Assembly (NCBI GenBank): GCA_017406465.1
Contig: JAFQYM010000060.1
Span: 1 to 39,402, forward strand
From: Kiritimatiellia bacterium
GTDB taxonomy: Bacteria > Verrucomicrobiota > Kiritimatiellia > RFP12 > UBA1067
Direction of reading: 5' to 3'
Length of the DNA: 39,402 nt
Part shown: positions 35,030 through 39,402 of the stretch, in pieces
Position numbering within the stretch: the stretch's first letter is position 1
Layout of the letters: the number at the start of each line of letters is the position of its first letter
Program-made: the position numbers and the translations under genes
The notes under the pieces: model-generated
The model's input: only the letters and a program-made list of their open reading frames with translations
Databases searched by the model: none
What the model was told of the DNA's origin: nothing

Positions 35030-35514
35030 TTTCCGCCCTTAAGGTGCTTCTGAACGGCCGCCGTCACAAATGGCGCCGTGTCGCCGCCGTATGCCGCGAT
35101 CTCGCGGACGGTCGACGCGGTTACGTAGGCGAGGTTCTCGCTCGGCATCATGAAGAGCGTCTCGATCTCGGGAGCCATGCGGCGGTTCGTGAGCGCCATC
35201 TGGAACTCGTATTCGAAGTCGCTGTAAACCCTGACGCCGCGGATGACGACCTTCGCCTTCTCGCGGCGGCAGAAGTCGACGAGAAGCCCGTCGAGCATCT
35301 TGACCTCGACGTTGCGAAGCCGCGCCTTCTTCACGTCCTCGCGGATCATCGCGAGGCGGTCCTCGGCCGAAAAGCGCGCGCCCTGCTTCGCGCTCGTCGC
35401 CGCAACCGCGACGACGAGGCGATCATAGAGCTTCGACGCACGCTTGATGAGGTCGAAGTGCCCGAGAGTCATCGGGTCGAACGTCCCGGGATATACTGCC
35501 GTTTTCTCTGCCAT
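35026..35514 (-). CDS. coaD: Phosphopantetheine adenylyltransferase
   Basis: 162 residues. It makes dephospho-CoA from 4'-phosphopantetheine and ATP, the fourth step of coenzyme A synthesis. Nucleotidyltransferase motifs are YPGTFDPMTLGHFD (8-21), VIRGVRVYSDFEYEFQMA near 90, and the YVTASTVREIA segment close to the C-terminus. The ATG at 35514 was chosen over an earlier in-frame start because it lies 7 bases after a strong -10 box, which predicts a leaderless message, and gives the normal family length. Confidence 0.95.
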   Translation of the reverse strand: MAEKTAVYPGTFDPMTLGHFDLIKRASKLYDRLVVAVAATSAKQGARFSAEDRLAMIREDVKKARLRNVEVKMLDGLLVDFCRREKAKVVIRGVRVYSDFEYEFQMALTNRRMAPEIETLFMMPSENLAYVTASTVREIAAYGGDTAPFVTAAVQKHLKGGK

Positions 35515-35521
35515 GGCGTAT

Positions 35522-35530
35522 ATTATACCA
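35522..35530 (-). promoter_or_regulatory. Extended -10 promoter (TGGTATAAT) of coaD-uppP
   Basis: TATAAT ends 7 bases before the coaD ATG at 35514. No Shine-Dalgarno sequence fits in that space. Confidence 0.7.
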
Positions 35531-35569
35531 TATCCCGCGCGCAGCACGCCCGCAGACTGGCGACGCGCA

Positions 35570-36334
35570 TTAGCGCGCCAGCCAGCCGCCGTCGCAGGCG
35601 TAGGTGTAGCCGGTCATGTAGTCGGACGCGGGCGCCGCGAGGAAGACGCAGATGCCCTTGAGGTCGTCCGGCGTGCCCCAGCGCCCGGCGGGAATGCGGT
35701 CGAGGATCGCCTTGTTGCGCTTCTTGTCGGCGCGGATCGGCGCGGTGTTCGCGGTCGCGATGTAGCCCGGGGCGATCGCATTCACGCAGATGCCGTCCTT
35801 CGAGAGCTCGTTCGCCATGAGCATCGTGAGCGACTTGATGCCGCCCTTCGAGGCCGCATAGCCGGGAACGAGGATTCCGCCCTGGAACGAGAGCATCGAC
35901 GCGATGTTGATGATCTTTCCGCCCTTACCCTGCTTGATCATCTGGCGGACGACGGCCTGCGAGAGGAAGAACGGCGTCGAGAGGTTGATCGAAATGACGT
36001 CGTTCCAGTTCTTCGCGCTGTGCTCGGTGAACGGCTCGCGGCGGATGATGCCGGCGTTGTTGACGAGGATGTCGACCTTCTTGAGCGCCTTGACGACCTT
36101 TGCGACGATCTTCGGGGCCTCCTTCTCGCCCTTCGAGAGGTCTGCCTTGATTCCGATGGCCTTGCGGCCGAGCTTTTCGATTGCGGCGATTGTCTCGTCC
36201 ATCGGGATTACGTCGACGATCGCGACGTCTGCGCCCGCCTCCGCGAGTCCTATTGCGTACGCCTGGCCGATTCCGCGGCCCGCGCCCGTTACGATTGCGA
36301 CCTTTCCGTCGAGCTTGAACTGATCGAGTATCAT
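35570..36334 (-). CDS. kduD: 2-dehydro-3-deoxy-D-gluconate 5-dehydrogenase (KduD)
   Basis: 254 residues, typical. This short-chain dehydrogenase interconverts 2,5-diketo-3-deoxygluconate and 2-keto-3-deoxygluconate in the breakdown of unsaturated uronates from pectin or glycosaminoglycans. Visible are the NAD-binding TGAGRGIG (about 16-23), NNAG (about 91-94), catalytic Ser in NIASMLSFQGG, and Tyr-xxx-Lys in GYAASKGG. The middle and C-terminus (IPAGRWGTPDDL, the GYT region, DGGWLAR) match KduD in particular rather than generic FabG enzymes. No kduI or lyase is adjacent; it has its own promoter. Confidence 0.9.
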   Translation of the reverse strand: MILDQFKLDGKVAIVTGAGRGIGQAYAIGLAEAGADVAIVDVIPMDETIAAIEKLGRKAIGIKADLSKGEKEAPKIVAKVVKALKKVDILVNNAGIIRREPFTEHSAKNWNDVISINLSTPFFLSQAVVRQMIKQGKGGKIINIASMLSFQGGILVPGYAASKGGIKSLTMLMANELSKDGICVNAIAPGYIATANTAPIRADKKRNKAILDRIPAGRWGTPDDLKGICVFLAAPASDYMTGYTYACDGGWLAR

Positions 36335-36367
36335 GTTTGCATTCCTTTGCTGCGTTGGTTTTGCGTT

Positions 36368-36376
36368 AGTATATCA
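36368..36376 (-). promoter_or_regulatory. Extended -10 promoter (TGATATACT) of kduD
   Basis: TGATATACT lies 33 bases before the ATG at 36334. A ribosome site (AAAGGA) follows, so this gene is not leaderless. Confidence 0.6.
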
Positions 36377-36849
36377 TAAATTCGCCATTGTCCGCCATCC
36401 CCCTTTGCGGGGGAGGCGTCAGGCGACCGAGCCGCCCGCCTTTCGGCTACCTCAACGCTAATTCAACCACTACACAACCGCTTTCCAACCCCGCGCCAAC
36501 CATCGGGAACCTCAACCCATCTTCATCCCTCCTTCAACTGCCACGCAACCCCGAGCCAATCACGACCATGCCGCAATCGTTTCTAAATCACATTCCAGCC
36601 GCCCGAATCCGCCAAACGGACGATCCCGCGCTTGGCAAACACCCACGACTCAACCATCCTTCGTGTCGAATACAAGAGCTATAGCAGATCGCGTATTCCT
36701 TGTCACGCGAAGTATACGCAAACATATACTTTAAGGCCGTTTTTCTTACAAACGTATACTTCACGTATACGCCCGAGTGGCAAAGCACGAGTCCGCGAAA
36801 TAAATGTACTATGGGTGAAAGCCCGTACGGGCACGGAAACACTGATAGG
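36377..36849. other. Intergenic region without a credible gene
   Basis: About 470 bases. The left part (36400-36660) is C-rich and lacks usable frames. CCCCC-TTTGC-GGGGG (about 36400-36415) is a short hairpin with no T-run. The right part holds a cluster of TATAC elements (36710-36770) and a perfect palindrome, GCCCGTACGGGC (36821-36832). A minus-strand frame of 84 codons (36842-36588) crosses the TATAC cluster but has no ribosome site and looks incidental. Confidence 0.5.
36710..36770. repeat. Cluster of TATAC elements
   Basis: AAGTATA (36710-36716) and TATACTT (36725-36731) are inverted arms. CGTATAC then occurs at 36753-36759 and again at 36764-36770, 11 bases apart (one helical turn). 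The spacing suggests a protein-binding site. Which gene it would control is unclear, since kduD lies about 380 bases away and the other neighbour is a remnant. Confidence 0.5.
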
Positions 36850-36995
36850 TTATGGAACGCCGACAGTGATCACACTCAACGGCTGTCCGGACGAAAGAAG
36901 TTGGTTTGTAATTGCGACGAAATGGTCTCGCATCGCCCGCCAGTCGTTGTTCGTTGTCCACGATAGAACATGGTTCGTGTAGTCAAAATGATTGT
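36850..36995 (-). pseudogene. C-terminal remnant of a paralogue of the upstream gene
   Basis: Directly after the stop of the gene at 36995, in another frame, about 48 codons end with FVAITNQLLSSGQPL. This echoes the end of the intact gene, FANITNQLLNATQPL. No separate start or ribosome site is seen. It reads as the tail of a tandem duplicate whose body was deleted, possibly by recombination between the two copies. Confidence 0.55.
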
Positions 36996-37840
36996 CACAG
37001 TCCATCAACAGTGGGCAATGGCTGTGTCGCATTGAGAAGCTGATTGGTGATGTTGGCGAAGTATCCACTCGTCCATTCCTCGCTTGGATCCGAAGCCAAC
37101 GCAAGCGTCGCCACCCGCAGACGATTTGAACTTGCGGCGTATCCCGGAAACACCCGCAGCAACAAGGCATCAAGCGAACGTGCGCCAACATGATCAGAAA
37201 GGCCATGGTAAAGTGCGACAGCGCCACTTCTTGCGAGATTGGTCTGTCCGGCATCGTAAGCCAGTCCCAGTTTGTTCGAATAGGCATCGTACACTCTTCT
37301 CCGCGCAGGTGCATGGTTCAGACACCCCTCGCGTGATAGTGCGCCGTCGAGACAGGAATTCATGGCTTCTGTCGCCTGCGCCCACTTTTCAACTATGCCG
37401 GCGGCCTCCCACTGGCAACGTCCAGGCATGTTTGTCGCCGCCAGCACGCCCATTGCCGGCATCAACACGGCCACATCACCCTTTACGCGACAAAAACCAA
37501 GGGCGGAACTCGCATACCATTCGTCCCCGCCAAAAACACCGTTTGTCACCGAAGTCGGCAACATGCCAAGGTAATGGAAGAACGCCGCCCGTTTTGCCTC
37601 AGGCGTCCAATCCTGAGCACAAGGCAAAGATGCTTCAAACAGGCTCCCGAAAGTCGGAAACGGCTCGTCAAGTGGCTCGTTTGCCATTGGGTCGCCAGGA
37701 GGCAAGGGCCCGCCGTCGCAACCTGAAGCATAAGCAGTCGCCTCCGCAAGTGCAAGACCGACCATGTTCGTCTCGGCCTCCGTCCAGGAATAAGCCGAGA
37801 TGGACATCATGCCCAAGAGTGCCAACAGTGCGTTCCTCAT
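36995..37840 (-). CDS. Secreted protein of unknown function, helical
   Basis: 281 residues from the ATG at 37840, which has a strong ribosome site (GGGAGGA, 7 bases upstream) and opens a signal peptide (MRNALLALLGMMSISAYS). The mature protein is helix-rich with cysteines (CDGG, SLPCAQDW, GFCRVKG, GRCQW). It has HEAT- or TPR-like spacing in its second half (ALSREGCLNHAPARRRVYDA, LARSGAVALYHGLSDHVGA). No catalytic motif is recognised. A broken paralogue of its C-terminus follows. Together with 37925-39402 it forms a gene cluster of similar character. Confidence 0.65.
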   Translation of the reverse strand: MRNALLALLGMMSISAYSWTEAETNMVGLALAEATAYASGCDGGPLPPGDPMANEPLDEPFPTFGSLFEASLPCAQDWTPEAKRAAFFHYLGMLPTSVTNGVFGGDEWYASSALGFCRVKGDVAVLMPAMGVLAATNMPGRCQWEAAGIVEKWAQATEAMNSCLDGALSREGCLNHAPARRRVYDAYSNKLGLAYDAGQTNLARSGAVALYHGLSDHVGARSLDALLLRVFPGYAASSNRLRVATLALASDPSEEWTSGYFANITNQLLNATQPLPTVDGL

Positions 37841-37924
37841 TTTAGTCCTCCCGTGTGGCAATCACGTCTGACCCCGTAACCCCCGACAATTGTCTCTGTC
37901 ATTGCTTCGTCCATCCGCCGAACC

Positions 37925-38479
37925 TCAATCTGCTCGATATCCGATCCAGGAAACATCGTTCAAGGAATTCGTGGGGAAGGTGCTCAATCGATTGTATTGC
38001 ACAAGCGCCTTTGACCGTTCGTAAGCATTTGTCGAATTTTGAATGAAAAAGCGCGCCTGGTCAAGTCTCTGGACACTATTAGAATAACTGGGTATCAGCT
38101 TGGCAAGCTCTTCGTCCTGCCACGTCTGGGAGGTGGAAATATGGCGCATTGAATAATACATGTATTTCGCCACACGAATCTTTGCGCCCTCCCTCTCCGC
38201 CTCCGGCACGGTCGCGAGGCAATCCAGCAAATCCCATGCAACAATAGATGCCGCCTCATCATATCTATTCGTACAAACGCACAAGTCGTACAATCTATCG
38301 ACTACGTTACTCTCCAGATTGGTGTACCTAAACAGACCTGGTATTGCGATCTTCTCCATGCCGTGGAGATCCTCGTAAACTATGCATCTGAAAAAATTTG
38401 TCACGGCAGGATGGTTAAGGATAGTTTTCATGTTATACCTCATTTTGTATGTGGCGGATATACCAGCATTGTATTTCAT
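37925..38479 (-). CDS. Hypothetical helical protein
   Basis: 184 residues from the ATG at 38479, which overlaps the previous stop (ATGA). An internal start at 38431, with GAGG 8 bases upstream, would give 168 residues and is about equally likely. There is no signal peptide. The sequence is helix-rich, with stretches such as YDEAASIVAWDLLDCLATVP and AKIRVAKYMYYSMRH that resemble TPR/HEAT-type helical pairs. Function unknown. It belongs to the operon with 38476-38808 and the partial gene at the right edge. Confidence 0.6.
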   Translation of the reverse strand: MKYNAGISATYKMRYNMKTILNHPAVTNFFRCIVYEDLHGMEKIAIPGLFRYTNLESNVVDRLYDLCVCTNRYDEAASIVAWDLLDCLATVPEAEREGAKIRVAKYMYYSMRHISTSQTWQDEELAKLIPSYSNSVQRLDQARFFIQNSTNAYERSKALVQYNRLSTFPTNSLNDVSWIGYRAD

Positions 38480-38808
38480 TCACTAGTTGGATTCCGACTG
38501 CCATGAATTCCAAAACCAACAGGTGCGTTGTCCAAAAACCATACTCGGTTCCATGTATGCGACGCACCATCCCAGGAATTGGTATAGTGAAGGCCGAAGA
38601 CATCGCCATAGGAAATGACAAAGGTCATGACAACTTGTGAATATATCTCATTTACTCCCTTCACAAGATTTGACACGCCATCACTTGTAAAGGCAGTGTC
38701 ACCGCCATCATTCCCGACAATCCAGCAAGCCAATTTCACGTCGTTGGCGCTGGCGAAGATGGGACCGGCCAAAAGAATACACAAAGCAGCTATTCCATGC
38801 CGCATCAC
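38476..38808 (-). CDS. Short secreted protein, possibly a truncated metallopeptidase
   Basis: 110 residues with a signal peptide (RHGIAALCILLAGPIFASA). The mature part contains VSNLVKGVNEIYSQVVMTFV, which recalls the 'helix before an IYxQ...F strand' found early in some secreted zinc peptidases. The expected HExxH motif is absent because the frame stops after SRNPTSE, so it may be a truncated copy. The start is GTG at 38808 or ATG at 38805. The GTG start overlaps the upstream stop by four bases, and its own stop overlaps the next gene by four bases. Confidence 0.5.
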   Translation of the reverse strand: MMRHGIAALCILLAGPIFASANDVKLACWIVGNDGGDTAFTSDGVSNLVKGVNEIYSQVVMTFVISYGDVFGLHYTNSWDGASHTWNRVWFLDNAPVGFGIHGSRNPTSE

Positions 38809-39402
38809 TTGTCAACCTCTTTTGCCAATGTCTCGAAATAGCGTTTAACCTCGTCCGAAACCGTTCCGTCAGCAAGAGACAGAACTCGAGAAGACGCCTG
38901 CTTCCGCAAAGCACTCTTTGCATACAGCGGATCATGCACGCAAAGAATTCGATCCGCCTCAAAAGCAGACATGGGGTCAGCAAGGACTCTCTTGCGTGAA
39001 AATCGCAGGATGTCGCCTTTGACATCTCTTGGCAGATCGTTCATTCTCATGCTCTTGGCAAGGCATCCCCAGATTGTCGCGTGTACATGCTTCGGGCAGT
39101 TCGTCTGGCTTGCCTCGTCCATGCACCACTGCAAAAGAGACTTCGAACCCGGCTCCCGTCCGTGATAGGCCAGAATCGCATCCGAGACGTCCAGCTCGTT
39201 AGTAGAGGCCGCAGCCGCATTAAGCAGATTGGTCAACATGGTTCCGCTTGCTACATTGGCGAATCCAAACACGGCGGAATGGAATTTCTCTGAATCGAGA
39301 CTTCCCTTTTCGGAATTCTGCGTCTTCGCTATGACAAAATAATAGCCATGCGCCAGCATCTCGTCCGTAGCGCCGCGTTCCTTCAGGGATTTTTCAATGG
39401 CC
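38805..39402 (-). CDS. Hypothetical protein, cut by the right window edge
   Basis: The frame is open to the last base of the window, so the true N-terminus is outside; 199 codons are visible. The first visible residues read AIEKSLKERGATDEMLAHGY. It has helical, HEAT/TPR-like character (ANVASGTMLTNLLNAAAAS, ATIWGCLAKSMRMNDLPRDV). It shares the Thr-Asn-x-Leu-Leu-Asn-Ala theme with the secreted gene at 36995-37840, so the two may be distant paralogues. Function unknown. It is the first visible gene of the coupled cluster. Confidence 0.6.
   Translation of the reverse strand, partial: AIEKSLKERGATDEMLAHGYYFVIAKTQNSEKGSLDSEKFHSAVFGFANVASGTMLTNLLNAAAASTNELDVSDAILAYHGREPGSKSLLQWCMDEASQTNCPKHVHATIWGCLAKSMRMNDLPRDVKGDILRFSRKRVLADPMSAFEADRILCVHDPLYAKSALRKQASSRVLSLADGTVSDEVKRYFETLAKEVDK

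Noticed and set aside
36400..36415. CCCCC/GGGGG hairpin as a terminator
   Set aside because: Five-bp stem with no U-run on either strand, and no gene ends next to it.
36588..36842. 84-codon minus-strand frame containing KYTFVRKTALKYMFAY
   Set aside because: No ribosome site, no promoter, and largely made of the TATAC repeat cluster. Left as intergenic.
36819..36842. Group II intron-like string (GGTGAAAGCCCGTACGGGC)
   Set aside because: Only a short resemblance. No reverse transcriptase or domain V hairpin is seen nearby, and the palindrome alone explains it.

Overview
The window looks like a piece of a GC-rich, Gram-negative chromosome from the PVC group, most likely a gut Kiritimatiellota/Verrucomicrobiota-type bacterium. 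That placement is inference. It rests on a fused SecD-SecF, a lone type II pseudopilin, lipoproteins with double BPL_N (glutamine-amidotransferase-like) domains, a GH92 mannosidase, a streptopain-like C10 protease carrying huge repeat regions, and a LamG/beta-helix surface protein. All supported genes lie on the minus strand, so the window is read from right to left. No rRNA, tRNA, CRISPR array, transposase or integrase was found.

Left third (1-10.3 kb): an accessory array. At least nine small transcription units lie head to tail: ExbD/TolR-like membrane proteins behind an orphan HigA, small lipoproteins, two leucine-rich proteins, a three-gene module resembling a toxin-antitoxin cassette, and a DUF4143 ATPase. 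Most units have their own extended -10 promoter (TGnTATAAT). Most end in a copy of one 33-35 bp dispersed repeat that forms an imperfect hairpin with one bulged base. Seven copies and one miniature were found, all left of 9.72 kb. In three genes the repeat supplies the stop codon and a shared C-terminus. The layout resembles a gene-cassette array, but canonical attC core sites were not found. The extreme left (1-537) is non-coding and holds two long perfect inverted repeats.

Middle (10.3-31 kb): first conserved genes (priA, a pseudopilin, pgsA, a zinc-ribbon/coiled-coil protein), then a secreted-protein block. That block is two operons built alike. One is GH92 mannosidase plus BPL_N lipoprotein B. 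The other is a LamG/beta-helix surface protein, a small secreted protein and BPL_N lipoprotein A, closed by a strong terminator. A 1681-residue C10 protease lies upstream. It is driven by a duplicated terminator-promoter-start module copied from, or shared with, the zinc-ribbon gene 16.5 kb away.

Right third (31-39.4 kb): housekeeping genes rplT, rpmI, secDF, uppP, coaD and kduD. After a 470-base gap with TATAC repeats comes a compact run of four unknown genes, mostly secreted or coupled by 4-bp overlaps, followed by a broken paralogue. The last gene runs off the right edge.

Several genes (LRR protein at 6583, BspA-like protein at 10276, GH92 at 25637, coaD at 35514) have the -10 box only 6-7 bases before ATG, which predicts leaderless mRNAs.
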